Shown here: positions 18,501-26,246 of the stretch, one piece after another
Numbering within the stretch: the first letter of the stretch is position 1
Layout of the letters: each line of letters begins with the position of its first letter
NCBI RefSeq assembly: GCF_003443735.1
Contig: NZ_CP031969.1
Location: 7,750,001-7,814,000 of the forward strand
DNA length: 64,000 bases
Direction of reading: 5' to 3'
From: Streptomyces sp. CC0208
Lineage (GTDB): Bacteria > Actinomycetota > Actinomycetes > Streptomycetales > Streptomycetaceae
The notes under the pieces: generated by a model
The model's database searches: none
What the model saw: the letters and a program-made list of their open reading frames with translations, nothing else
Told to the model about the DNA's origin: nothing
Position numbers and translations under genes: made by a program

Positions 18501-19156
18501 GCCGAACTGCCCAGCAGGTCCTTGGCCTTGATGGCGGTGGCCGCGGAGGACACCGCCACACCGTCGAGGTACGTGGTGAGCCGGCCCGCGGTGGTGTCGA
18601 GGGTGACGGTGACCGTCCGCCAGGCGTCCGCGGGCAGCGGCGCGTAGCCGCGGACCTGGTTCTCCGCGCCGCCTCCGCCGGTGGTCACGGAGGTCTGGAA
18701 CAGCCCGTTGCCGTTGTACGGGGTGCTGAAGAGGTACCTGCTGGTGTCCGTGCCCAGGTCGAAGATGCGCTGCCAGGACGACTTGTCGCCGCTCCACTTC
18801 ACCCGGGCGGAGACGGTCAGGTCGCTCGCGTCGCCGACCACCTCGCGGGGCAGCCGGACATAGGCGCCGTCGGAGGTGGGCGCCCCGCCGGGCAGGGCCA
18901 GCGCCCTGCCGCCGTCCGCGCCCGCCACGGACTGGGCCGTCGAGCCGTTCACCAGGCTCGCCGTCAGGCCGTTTCCGGAACTGTCGGTGATCTTTCCGGA
19001 GGCGAGGTCGTCCTGGTCGAAGGTGTAGCGGGCGGCGGGCCCGGGCGCCTCGGCCGCGTGCGCGGACACGGCGGGGGCGGCCAGCAGGCCCGCGCCGAGG
19101 GCCAGCGCCATGGCGGCCGGCGCCCGGCGGCGCGTGGATCTGTCGGGGGATGACAT
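15506..19156 (-). CDS. Large secreted multidomain clan GH-A-type glycosidase with LamG and carbohydrate-binding modules
   Basis: Exported protein of 1,216 residues from the ATG at 19156 (GAGGA upstream; a TTG at 19171 is less likely). Order: signal peptide (1-35); LamG/concanavalin-like domain (about 40-250); Ig-like domain (about 265-337); TIM-barrel-like catalytic region (about 350-770); a CBM6/35-like module (about 780-920); two further beta-sandwich modules (about 925-1210). Candidate catalytic residues are Glu468 in PFNEPEG (acid/base) and Glu584 in NINEYAFN (nucleophile), spaced as in clan GH-A. GH39-type enzymes are the nearest I can suggest, including the arabinogalactan-active ones. 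The family assignment is not secure. It probably cuts extracellular polysaccharide for import by the divergent transporter. Confidence 0.75.
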   Translation of the reverse strand: MSSPDRSTRRRAPAAMALALGAGLLAAPAVSAHAAEAPGPAARYTFDQDDLASGKITDSSGNGLTASLVNGSTAQSVAGADGGRALALPGGAPTSDGAYVRLPREVVGDASDLTVSARVKWSGDKSSWQRIFDLGTDTSRYLFSTPYNGNGLFQTSVTTGGGGAENQVRGYAPLPADAWRTVTVTLDTTAGRLTTYLDGVAVSSAATAIKAKDLLGSSATAAGYIGKSLYPDPLLKGAVDDFAVWHSALSAEQVAGLVGTVPTLEDLSQTSFDVRTTDGTAPTLPATVRSTFSDGYDRDTPVVWEAVPPEKYAKPGTFTVAGTAAGRGVKANVTVVREGQLTVDLGSDTGAFHGGASGTLYGVYGPDVPTNNLIEGMGLRTVSTKAQDGPQHPGADALDVVKPLADSTDGDVYIYMTDIHRGFPYEWPGDTPAEKLRLYEEKIAGQVDQVLKLPKQYQDNIVFVPFNEPEGNMFGTGEWSYDKVSWLSDPKDYFAAWDSAYKLIKTRMPDARIAGPNTSILYDQVKGFLTHALAAGTLPDVITWHELSHPEAVRASVAKYRVWEKELFKGTDREGIELPVNINEYAFNYHTSVPGQMIQWVSAIEESKVDADIAYWNIDGNLSDSAVQSNRGNGQWWLLNSYASMSGHTVSVTPPFPGENYTMQGVATLDEKKKQARLLFGGSTGKGHITFAGVPKKLFGENVHAWVREIEWSGQVGDHSGPKLLTETNLKVADDGTVTVDFGDGTLPKLKESSAYEIVLSPAAKTGKAAKPQSPPVRWQGSYEAEDAAHTGSGYSKNGPEGSTSDVSKFYTSGGYDVGGLRTGSDVTLDFTVDVPEDGTYDLSVFANSLNTFDKVKEQGPTNVFLRVDGQAGSEQQLYLPLGYKWVVWDHTDTTVKLTKGRHTLTLAAKSLDGKRVTKGDAIVDRLTLALPAASATTQVYEGELAWLGGGAQTAYNVAGSGSGAARLAKGQTATFWVYSPADREATLKVDTLGGTGARLSVNGHDVLRLAKDRNRVAVSLSGGVNKVTLTGGSSTTLLDRLTVTPSKGALKARTYEAQDAVLAGSATLTPLSLATDGTAITGVGGDPGNGNTATFTVAADRAGLYALRIRYSNPEQSEATHYNPDPLARHADITVNGGETRRVGFPHSFHQNNFWELTVPVTLKKGQNTIAFRSEELPNFGGTSYASDTFPGVLLRSRYAPLIDRITVAPYSQER

Positions 19157-19211
19157 GGAGAACGTCCTCAATCGTCGTAACGGGTTCAGGTCGGCCCGCC
19201 TCGGGGCGCCG

Positions 19212-19225
19212 TCGAACCGATTCGA
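19212..19225. promoter_or_regulatory. LacI operator copy 1 (imperfect)
   Basis: TCGAACCGATTCGA is the weakest of three copies of a CGAACCGGTTCG motif between the large glycosidase gene and the second lacI gene. It lies in the predicted 5' leader of the glycosidase transcript and could act as a downstream roadblock or looping site. Confidence 0.55.
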
Positions 19226-19318
19226 TCCGGGCGGGTGCGGGGGAAGAGGCGTGTGCGGGGGGAAGGGGTGGGGCGGCTCTACGGCGGCGCGCGGCGAGGG
19301 AGCCGCGAGGGGCGACCG

Positions 19319-19336
19319 CGCCGAACCGGTTCGGCG
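19319..19336. promoter_or_regulatory. LacI operator copy 2 (perfect 18-bp palindrome)
   Basis: CGCCGAACCGGTTCGGCG is perfectly symmetric over 18 bases. It directly abuts the predicted minus-strand -10 box at 19342-19337, so it covers the start point of the large glycosidase gene. Confidence 0.75.
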
Positions 19337-19365
19337 AAGCTAGCACCGGGACATCCGGCCAGCAA
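19337..19365 (-). promoter_or_regulatory. Predicted promoter of the large glycosidase gene
   Basis: Minus-strand TTGCTG (19365-19360), a 17-base spacer and TAGCTT (19342-19337). Transcription would start within operator copy 2. The leader to the ATG at 19156 would be about 170 bases, and I see no riboswitch-like structure in it. Confidence 0.5.
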
Positions 19366-19426
19366 TGCCTACGACACAGGGATCTCACGGTCCCACGGGG
19401 CCCCGTCGGCGATTACGTCGAGAGTA

Positions 19427-19455
19427 TTGACAGGCGCCCGGGCAGTTCCTACGTT
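19427..19455 (+). promoter_or_regulatory. Predicted promoter of the second lacI-family gene
   Basis: TTGACA (19427-19432), exactly 17 bases, then TACGTT (19450-19455). Operator copy 3 starts 10 bases after the -10 box, which suits autorepression. Confidence 0.75.
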
Positions 19456-19465
19456 CACTTCCACG

Positions 19466-19477
19466 CGAACCGGTTCG
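19466..19477. promoter_or_regulatory. LacI operator copy 3 (perfect 12-bp palindrome)
   Basis: CGAACCGGTTCG just downstream of the predicted start point of the second lacI gene and 31 bases before its GTG. It shares its core with copies 1 and 2, which makes one regulator the likely ligand of all three. Confidence 0.75.
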
Positions 19478-19508
19478 ACAAGCCGGTCGCCCGTCCCGAG
19501 GAGTCGCC

Positions 19509-20528
19509 GTGAACATCGGTGAGATCGCCCGGCGGGCCGGTGTCTCGCGCAGCACCGTGTCCTACGCGCTGAGCGGCAAGCGCCCCGTGTCGGAGGACAC
19601 GCGCCGGAAGATCCAGCGCATCGTCGACGAACTGGGCTACCAGCCCAGCGCCAGCGCCCGCGCCCTGGCCAACGGCCGGACCAGCACGATCGGTCTGGTG
19701 TTCCCGCCCGCCGGGAACCACTACACGGGCATGCAGCTGGACTTCATCGGCAGCGTGGTGGAGGCCGCCGCGGCCCACGACTACGACGTGCTGCTGTCGC
19801 CCAGCGGCGTCGACAGCGACCGTTCCTTCCAGCGGCTGCTGGGGGAGCGGAGGGTCGACGGCGCGATCCTGATGGAGATCCGGCTGGAGGACGACCGGGC
19901 CGATCACCTGGCCGCGCTCGGCTTCCCCTCCGTCGCCATCGGCCGCACCGCCCACCCGGAGGACGGCTGGTACGTCGCCCTGGACCACACCGCGCTGGCG
20001 GCGGCCTGCGTCCATCACCTCGCCGACCTCGGCCACCGCCGCATCGCCTTCGTCAACCGGCCCGAACAACTTTTGAGGACCGGATACGAGTCCGCCCACC
20101 GCGGCCTGGACGGCTTCACCAAGGCCGCGGCCGAACGCGGGCTGACGGTCCGCACGTACTGCTGCGGGGACGACGCCGCCGCGGGCCAGGCCTGCCTGGA
20201 ACAGATCCTGCACGACGACCCGGCCACCACGGCCCTGGTCACCCTGAACGAGGCCGCGCTGGGCGGCCTGTACCGGGGGCTCGCGCACGCGGGCCGCCAT
20301 GTGCCGCGCGACTTCTCCGTCACCGGGGTCGTCGCCAACCGCTGGGCGGAGACGGTGACCCCGCAGCTCACCGCCGCCGACGTACCGGCGGCCGAGATGG
20401 GCCGGCTCGCCGTCGACCTGCTCGTGGAGCGGCTGGACCACTCCGACGCGCCGCCCCGGCAGCACCTCCTCACCCCGCCGATCTCGCTGCGGGCCAGCAC
20501 CGGACCCGCAGGAGTCCCGCAGACCTGA
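19509..20528 (+). CDS. LacI family transcriptional regulator
   Basis: Repressor of 339 residues starting at GTG with GAGGAG 5 bases upstream. The helix-turn-helix and hinge occupy residues 1-58 (IGEIARRAGVSRSTVSYALSG; YQPSASARALANGRT), followed by a sugar-binding effector domain. It reads divergently from the large glycosidase gene and precedes a second sugar transporter, so it probably controls both arms. The effector is unknown; a breakdown product of the polymer attacked by the secreted enzyme is the natural guess. Confidence 0.92.
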   Translation: MNIGEIARRAGVSRSTVSYALSGKRPVSEDTRRKIQRIVDELGYQPSASARALANGRTSTIGLVFPPAGNHYTGMQLDFIGSVVEAAAAHDYDVLLSPSGVDSDRSFQRLLGERRVDGAILMEIRLEDDRADHLAALGFPSVAIGRTAHPEDGWYVALDHTALAAACVHHLADLGHRRIAFVNRPEQLLRTGYESAHRGLDGFTKAAAERGLTVRTYCCGDDAAAGQACLEQILHDDPATTALVTLNEAALGGLYRGLAHAGRHVPRDFSVTGVVANRWAETVTPQLTAADVPAAEMGRLAVDLLVERLDHSDAPPRQHLLTPPISLRASTGPAGVPQT

Positions 20529-20535
20529 TCAGGTC
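20522..20535. repeat. Perfect 14-bp palindrome at the lacI stop codon
   Basis: GACCTGATCAGGTC overlaps the TGA of the second lacI gene. With no loop it is unlikely to be a terminator. It could be a protein-binding site or chance. Confidence 0.35.
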
Positions 20536-20655
20536 CTCCGAGCACTCGTCACCCCGCCGCACGCCCGAACGCCAGGTACCCGAGGGCGTGTTCGCGGTTT
20601 CCCCGCGCGACCCACCGCCGCGGCACCCGCATGCCACAAACCGAAGGAACCCGCC

Positions 20656-21903
20656 ATGAACAGCTTCTCCGGACGACGCCGTCCGACCGCCGCGGTCCTG
20701 ATCTCCCTGGCCGTCGCCACCGGAGTCACCGCCTGCGGCTCCGGCTCGGGCAGCAGCGGCTCCGAGGGCGCCGACGGCAAGACGTACACCGTCTGGGACC
20801 CGTACCCGCAGTTCGCCAAGGGCTCGGCCTGGACGAACCTGCTGGACAAGTGCGGCACCCAGGCGGGCGTGAAGGTCAAGCGGACGGCGTTCGACACCAG
20901 CGACCTGACGAACAAGGCCCTCCTGGCGGCCCAGCAGGGCAACTCCCCGGACCTCCTCATCGTCGACAACCCGGTCGTCTCGACCCTGGCCGAGGCGGGC
21001 GTCCTCACCACGACCGACGACAACAAGCTGGACACCTCGAAGACCGACCCCAACCTCCTTGCGGCCGGCCAGTCGGGCGGCAAGACGTACGGCACCCCGA
21101 TCGGCGCCAACACCCTCGCCCTCTACTACAACAAGAAGGTCCTGAAGGAAGCCGGCGTCGACGTCGCCTCGGTGAAGGACTGGGCGTCCCTGACGGCGGC
21201 GCTGGAGAAGGTGAAGAAGGCGGGCAAGAAGGGCATCACCTTCTCCGCGATCGGCACCGAGGAGGGCAGCTTCCAGTTCCTGCCCTGGTTCTGGGGCGCG
21301 GGCGCGAAACTGACCCAACTCGACTCCGCCCAGGGCGAGTCGGCGCTCTCCCTGTGGAAGGGCTGGGTCAAGAGCGGCGTCGCCCCCAACTCGGTCCTCA
21401 ACAACACCCAGACGACCAGCTGGCAGGAGTTCGCGACCGGCGAGTACGCCTTCGCGGAGAACGGCACCTGGCAGCTCGCGGGCGCCAAGAAGGCCGGCCT
21501 CGACTACGGCGTGCTCCCGATACCCGGCGCCTCCGGCGGCAGCGCGGCCGCCCCGACCGGCGGTGAGTTCGTCACCCTCCCGGTCCAGGACGACACCGGC
21601 CGCTACACCACCTCCCAGAAGCTGGCGACCTGCCTGACCAGCACCCAGAACCTGTACGACACCGACACCACCCTGTCCTACGTGGCCCCCACCACCGAGG
21701 TCCAGGACAAGCAGGTGGCCGCGAACGCCGAGCTGAAGCCGTGGGTCGACGCGGTCAAGGCCGCCAAGGGCCGCACCAGCGACGACCTGGGCACCAAGTA
21801 CCCCAAGATCTCCGAGCAGATGTGGAAGGCCGTCCAGTCCGCGCTGAGCGGCTCCAAGTCCCCGAAGGACGCGATGGCCGACGCGCAGTCCGCCGTCAAG
21901 TGA
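20656..21903 (+). CDS. Sugar ABC transporter substrate-binding lipoprotein
   Basis: Extracellular solute-binding protein family 1, 415 residues. A basic start, hydrophobic core and lipobox (GVTAC, Cys near residue 27) mark a lipoprotein. YYNKKVLKEAGVD followed by a Trp and FLPWFWGAGAKLT are family-typical. The ATG follows GAAGGAA. It lies 127 bases after the lacI gene and starts a set with two permeases. Divergence from the first transporter's binding protein suggests a different oligosaccharide. Confidence 0.91.
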   Translation: MNSFSGRRRPTAAVLISLAVATGVTACGSGSGSSGSEGADGKTYTVWDPYPQFAKGSAWTNLLDKCGTQAGVKVKRTAFDTSDLTNKALLAAQQGNSPDLLIVDNPVVSTLAEAGVLTTTDDNKLDTSKTDPNLLAAGQSGGKTYGTPIGANTLALYYNKKVLKEAGVDVASVKDWASLTAALEKVKKAGKKGITFSAIGTEEGSFQFLPWFWGAGAKLTQLDSAQGESALSLWKGWVKSGVAPNSVLNNTQTTSWQEFATGEYAFAENGTWQLAGAKKAGLDYGVLPIPGASGGSAAAPTGGEFVTLPVQDDTGRYTTSQKLATCLTSTQNLYDTDTTLSYVAPTTEVQDKQVAANAELKPWVDAVKAAKGRTSDDLGTKYPKISEQMWKAVQSALSGSKSPKDAMADAQSAVK

Positions 21904-21923
21904 GCACATCCCGGGGTCAGTTG

Positions 21924-22880
21924 ATGAGTCAGACGACGACACGAGTACCGCGCCCGCGGACCGACTCCGACGGCGCGACCCCGGAGGCTCCGCGCCGTCC
22001 CGTCTCCCCGCAGTGGGCCGCCTGGGCCTTCCTCGCCCCGGTGACCCTCTACCTCGCCCTGTTCTACGCCTATCCGCTCTACCGCAACATCGACCTGAGC
22101 CTGCGCCACTACACCGTGCGCTCTTTCGTGCGGGGCGACGCGCCGTTCACGGGCCTGGCGAACTACCGGATGGTCTTCGACGACCCGACCTTCGCCCCGG
22201 CCCTCACCCACACCGTGGTGTTCACCGGCGTGTGCCTGGTCTTCCAGTACGCGATCGGTCTGGCGCTGGCGGTCTTCTTCCACCAGAACTTCCGGCTCTC
22301 GGCGACCCTGCGGGCCCTGTTCCTGGTGCCGTGGCTGCTGCCGCTGATCGTGTCGGCGTCGACCTGGTCGTGGATGCTCAACAGCGACTCCGGCATCGTC
22401 AACGCCGTCCTGCACGCCGTCGGCATCGGCCCGGTGAACTGGCTGACCTCGCCGTCCTGGTCGCTGGCCTCGGTGATCATCGCGAACATCTGGATCGGTG
22501 TCCCCTTCAACCTGGTCGTCCTCTACAGCGGCCTGCAGTCCATCCCCACCAGCCTCTACGAGGCCGCCGCCATCGACGGTGCGAACGCCTGGCAGCGCTT
22601 CTGGAGCATCACCTTCCCGCTGCTGCGCCCGGTCTCCGCCATCACCCTGCTGCTCGGGCTGGTCTACACGCTCAAGGTCTTCGACATCATCTGGATCATG
22701 ACCAAGGGCGGTCCGGCCGACTCGTCCACCACCTTCGCCACCTGGTCCTACCAGCTCGGCTTCGGCAACCTGCTGCCCGCCTTCGGCCCCGGCGCCGCGG
22801 TCGGCAACCTGCTCGTCGTCGCCGCCCTGGTCTTCGGCCTGATCTACGTACGGGTCCAGCGAAAGCAGGCGCTGTCATGA
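21924..22880 (+). CDS. Sugar ABC transporter permease (MalF-like)
   Basis: Permease of 318 residues: a hydrophilic N-terminal tail of about 32 residues, six hydrophobic segments and the EAA loop LYEAAAIDGANAWQRFWSI around 205-225. The ATG at 21924 lies 20 bases after the binding-protein stop, with GGGG about 7 bases upstream. It overlaps the next permease by four bases. Confidence 0.91.
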   Translation: MSQTTTRVPRPRTDSDGATPEAPRRPVSPQWAAWAFLAPVTLYLALFYAYPLYRNIDLSLRHYTVRSFVRGDAPFTGLANYRMVFDDPTFAPALTHTVVFTGVCLVFQYAIGLALAVFFHQNFRLSATLRALFLVPWLLPLIVSASTWSWMLNSDSGIVNAVLHAVGIGPVNWLTSPSWSLASVIIANIWIGVPFNLVVLYSGLQSIPTSLYEAAAIDGANAWQRFWSITFPLLRPVSAITLLLGLVYTLKVFDIIWIMTKGGPADSSTTFATWSYQLGFGNLLPAFGPGAAVGNLLVVAALVFGLIYVRVQRKQALS

Positions 22881-23689
22881 GCACAAGGCCACTGAAGACC
22901 GCCCTCGGCCTGCTGCTGACCGCGATCATGCTCTTCCCGGTGTACTGGATGCTCAACGTGTCCCTCACCCGCGACCAGGACATGCGCAAGAGCCCACCCG
23001 ACCTGTTCCCTGTGCACGGCACCCTGGAGGGCTACCGGGCCGTCCTCGACCAGCAGTTGCCCTACCTCGGCACCAGTCTCGTCATCGGTCTCGGCACCGT
23101 CGCCCTGACCGTGGCCCTGGCCGCCCCGGCCGGCTACGCGCTGGCCAAGCTCCGCCCGCGCGGCGGGGGAATGCTCAGCTTCCTCCTGCTGGTGGCCCAG
23201 ATGATCCCCGGCATCATCATGGCGATGGGCTTCTACGCCATCTACCTGCAACTCGGCCTGCTCCAGTCGGTGCCCGGCCTGATCGTCGCCGACTCCACCC
23301 TGGCCGTGCCCTTCGCGGTGCTCATCTTCACCGCGTTCATGTCCACCATCCCCGGCGAACTCCTCCAGGCCGCGCAGATGGACGGGGCGCACGCCCTGCG
23401 CACCTTCTGGTCGGTCGTGCTGCCGATGAGCCGCAACTCCGTCGTCACCGTGTCACTGTTCGCGTTCCTGTGGTCCTGGTCCGACTTCATCTTCGCCAGC
23501 ACCCTGGCGGGCGGCGGCGCCCACGAGCCGATCACCCTCGGCATCTACCACTACATCGGCAACAACAACCAGCAGTGGAACGCCATCATGGCCACCGCCG
23601 TCGTCGCCTCCCTGCCGGCCACGGTCATCCTCGTCCTCGCCCAGCGCTATGTGGCCGCCGGCGTGACCGCCGGCGCCGTCAAGGACTGA
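22877..23689 (+). CDS. Sugar ABC transporter permease (MalG-like)
   Basis: Permease of 270 residues with six hydrophobic segments and an EAA loop (LLQAAQMDGAHALRTFWSV). It has the MalG-type FLWSWSDFIFA segment. The ATG overlaps the upstream TGA (ATGA). No ATPase gene accompanies the set, so it probably uses a shared multiple-sugar ATPase such as MsiK encoded elsewhere. Confidence 0.91.
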   Translation: MSTRPLKTALGLLLTAIMLFPVYWMLNVSLTRDQDMRKSPPDLFPVHGTLEGYRAVLDQQLPYLGTSLVIGLGTVALTVALAAPAGYALAKLRPRGGGMLSFLLLVAQMIPGIIMAMGFYAIYLQLGLLQSVPGLIVADSTLAVPFAVLIFTAFMSTIPGELLQAAQMDGAHALRTFWSVVLPMSRNSVVTVSLFAFLWSWSDFIFASTLAGGGAHEPITLGIYHYIGNNNQQWNAIMATAVVASLPATVILVLAQRYVAAGVTAGAVKD

Positions 23690-23755
23690 CGTCCGCGGCG
23701 CCCCCCTTCCCCGATGATCACCGACGATCCCTGCTCGAGAAACGAGTGCCCCTTC

Positions 23756-25492
23756 ATGACCGCCGACCGCCCCGGCCCGGCCTTCTCCGTCCAGGACATC
23801 CCGTTCAGCACGCACGGCTCCTGGTTCGGCATCTCCCCCGTGCTCGCGGAGAAGACCCGCGCCGAGGACCTCCACCTCGTCTCGCACCAGAACGGCATGC
23901 ACCCCGTCCTGAGCCTCGTGCCGCTCGATCCCACGACCGGCGAGCGGGCCGAGACCCTGGTCGAGGCGACACCGGGCCTGCTGAGCTGGACCGGCGCGGA
24001 CGGCCGTATCGACCTCGCCTACGAGACGCCGGACACCGTACGCCTGCGCGGTGCCGGTGCGTCGCTGCGGATCTCGGCGGCGGCCCGGACGCTGACCCCG
24101 TTCAGCGGGACGTACTTCTTCCGCGAACCGGCCGCCGACGCCTATGTGTTCACCTCGTACGAGACCGGCCGCCGTTACCGGGTCACCCTGCTGTCCGGCA
24201 CGGTGGCCGAGGTGGCCGGTTCCCAGGCGCTGGGCGACGGTGAGCGCGGTCTCACGATCGGCGCCGAGGCGGACGGATCGTGGGAGATCGCGGTCGAGGA
24301 ACTGGACACCGCCCGCCCCGCCTACGTGCCGGCGGCGGCCTTCGGCAAGGTCGTCGAGACCGCACGGAACTCCTTCGCGGACTTCGTCGACACCGTGGCC
24401 CCGTGGCGCTCCTCCGCCACCCCGGCGGCCGAACTCGCGGCCTATGTCCTGTGGTCGGCGACCGTACGTCCGGCCGGCCTGGTGACCCGGCCCGGCGTGC
24501 TGATGTCCAAGCACTGGATGGACAAGGTCTGGAGCTGGGACCACTGCTTCAACGCCCTCGCCCTGGCGCCCGGTTGCCCCGGACTGGCCTGGGACCAGTT
24601 CCAGCTGCCCTTCGACCACCAGGACGAGACCGGGGCGCTGCCCGACTCGGTCACCCACTCCGAGGTGCTCCACAACTTCGTCAAACCGCCCATCCACGGC
24701 TGGACGTTCGGCCGGCTGCGCCGTCGGCTGCCCACCCCCGTGGGGCGGGCGGAACTGACCGGGACGTACGACAGGCTGGCACGCTGGACGGAGTTCTGGC
24801 TCACCGCCCGGCGCGCACCCGGCGCCGCTCTGCCGCACTACCAGCACGGCAACGACAGCGGCTGGGACAACGCCACCACCTTCGACCCCGAACGGGTCGT
24901 CGTCACCGCCGACCTGGCCGCCTTCCTCACTCTCCAGCTGCACGAACTCGCCGACCTGGCAGCGCACTTGGAGAGGCCTGACGATGCCCGCCGGTGGACG
25001 CGGGCCGCCGAGGAGACGCAGCGGGCGATGCTCGACCAGCTGTGGACGGGGGACCGGTTCGTCGCCCGGGGCGTCGAGAGCGGCGACACCTGGGGCACGT
25101 CCAGCCTGCTCGACCTGATGCCGATCGTGCTGGGCGAGCATCTGCCGCCCGACATCAGCGACGTCCTGGCCGGCCGGATCGAGGCCCATCTGACCCCGTA
25201 CGGCCTGGCCACGGAGCTGCCGACCTCGCCGCACTACCTCCCCGACGGGTACTGGCGCGGCCCGATCTGGGCGCCCGCCACGGTCCTCGTCGAGGACGGA
25301 CTGCGCCGCGGCGGCCACCACCGGCTGGCGGACGAGGTCAGCGCCCGCTTCCGCGCCCTGTGCGAGAAGCACGGCTTCGCGGAGAACTTCGACGCCCTCA
25401 CCGGCACGGGCCTGCGCGACCGCGCCTACACCTGGACGGCCGCGGCCTACCTCCTCCTCGCCGAGGCGCACGCACAGCGGGAGGGCCGGTGA
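23756..25492 (+). CDS. GH63/mannosylglycerate-hydrolase-like (alpha/alpha)6 glycosidase
   Basis: Cytoplasmic glycosidase of 578 residues without a signal peptide. An N-terminal beta-sandwich (about 1-200) is followed by an (alpha/alpha)6 barrel with KHWMDKVWSWDHCFNA, HGNDSGWDNATTF (likely catalytic Asp) and DGYWRGPIWAPATVLV, typical of the clan GH-G/GH63 and MGH1-type enzymes. I start at the ATG at 23756 because the upstream ATG at 23714 has no ribosome site. It closes the second transporter operon and so probably hydrolyses the imported sugar. Alpha-glucoside, mannoside or mannosylglycerate specificity cannot be decided. Confidence 0.8.
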   Translation: MTADRPGPAFSVQDIPFSTHGSWFGISPVLAEKTRAEDLHLVSHQNGMHPVLSLVPLDPTTGERAETLVEATPGLLSWTGADGRIDLAYETPDTVRLRGAGASLRISAAARTLTPFSGTYFFREPAADAYVFTSYETGRRYRVTLLSGTVAEVAGSQALGDGERGLTIGAEADGSWEIAVEELDTARPAYVPAAAFGKVVETARNSFADFVDTVAPWRSSATPAAELAAYVLWSATVRPAGLVTRPGVLMSKHWMDKVWSWDHCFNALALAPGCPGLAWDQFQLPFDHQDETGALPDSVTHSEVLHNFVKPPIHGWTFGRLRRRLPTPVGRAELTGTYDRLARWTEFWLTARRAPGAALPHYQHGNDSGWDNATTFDPERVVVTADLAAFLTLQLHELADLAAHLERPDDARRWTRAAEETQRAMLDQLWTGDRFVARGVESGDTWGTSSLLDLMPIVLGEHLPPDISDVLAGRIEAHLTPYGLATELPTSPHYLPDGYWRGPIWAPATVLVEDGLRRGGHHRLADEVSARFRALCEKHGFAENFDALTGTGLRDRAYTWTAAAYLLLAEAHAQREGR

Positions 25493-25607
25493 CGCCGCGG
25501 GACGGCCGGTGACGCCGACCACCGCTTGGCCCTCGACAAGTCCCGCTGACCGGCACCTGGGAGCTGCCGCTGGACCTCCTGGAGCGGCGGGTTCCCTGGG
25601 CGCGTGT

Positions 25608-26015
25608 TCAGTCGAGGACCGCGGTGGCCTCGATCTCGACGAGGTGGTCGGGGACGTCCAGTGCCGCGACGCCCAGCAGCGTGGCCGGCGGGACGGGGGT
25701 GACTCCCAGTTTCGCGGCCGCCCGCGAGATCCCCTCCAGGAGTTGGGGCATCTTGTCGGGCGTCCAGTCGACGACGTGGACGTTCAGTTTCGCCACGTCG
25801 TCGAAGGAAGCGCCGGCCGCGGCCAGGGCCGTCCCGACGTTGAGGTAGCTCTGCTCGACCTGCGCGGCGAGGTCACCCGCACCGACCGTGCGGCCCTCGG
25901 CGTCCCAGGCGACCTGACCGGCGACGAACACCAGCCTCGACCCGGACGCGACCGCCACCTGCCGGTAGACATCGATCTCCGGCAGTCCGTCGGGATTCAG
26001 CAAGGTGATGGACAT
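25608..26015 (-). CDS. Rid (YjgF/YER057c/UK114) family protein
   Basis: Small trimeric-fold enzyme family, 135 residues. I start at the ATG at 26015, which has GGAGG 8 bases upstream; the ATG at 26030 would use that site as codons. Family hallmarks are VFVAGQVAWDAEG in the first half and LVEIEATAVLD at the end. The position of the catalytic Arg of canonical RidA (usually PARS) reads PATL here, so this is probably not the classical 2-aminoacrylate deaminase but another Rid subfamily. It is flanked by unrelated genes and apparently monocistronic. Confidence 0.88.
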   Translation of the reverse strand: MSITLLNPDGLPEIDVYRQVAVASGSRLVFVAGQVAWDAEGRTVGAGDLAAQVEQSYLNVGTALAAAGASFDDVAKLNVHVVDWTPDKMPQLLEGISRAAAKLGVTPVPPATLLGVAALDVPDHLVEIEATAVLD

Positions 26016-26246
26016 TTTCTGCGCCTCCATGAGCGGGCACCCAAGGCCCTTGGTCTCTTCTGGTTACTGGAAAACCGTAAGAGAGCGATCGGTGACATGG
26101 AAGAACGCACTTTTCGGTGACTGGGGAACCCGTTGGTGACCTGGCAGCTCAGCAAGTGGAGCGCCGGTGAAAACCCTGTGGAAGCGGTGTCAGTGGGGCC
26201 GTTTATGCTGCACGGACGATCACGCGGGACCAGGGGAGGGCGCGGC

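Noticed and set aside
20522..20535. Palindrome GACCTGATCAGGTC as a terminator of lacI
   Set aside because: It has no loop and is only 14 bases, so it is a poor terminator. Kept only as a low-confidence repeat.
25509..25607. Frame encoding LTGTWELPLDLLERRVPWARV between the glycosidase and Rid genes
   Set aside because: Protein-like but with no start, ribosome site or adjoining sequence. At most a short gene remnant; too little to annotate.
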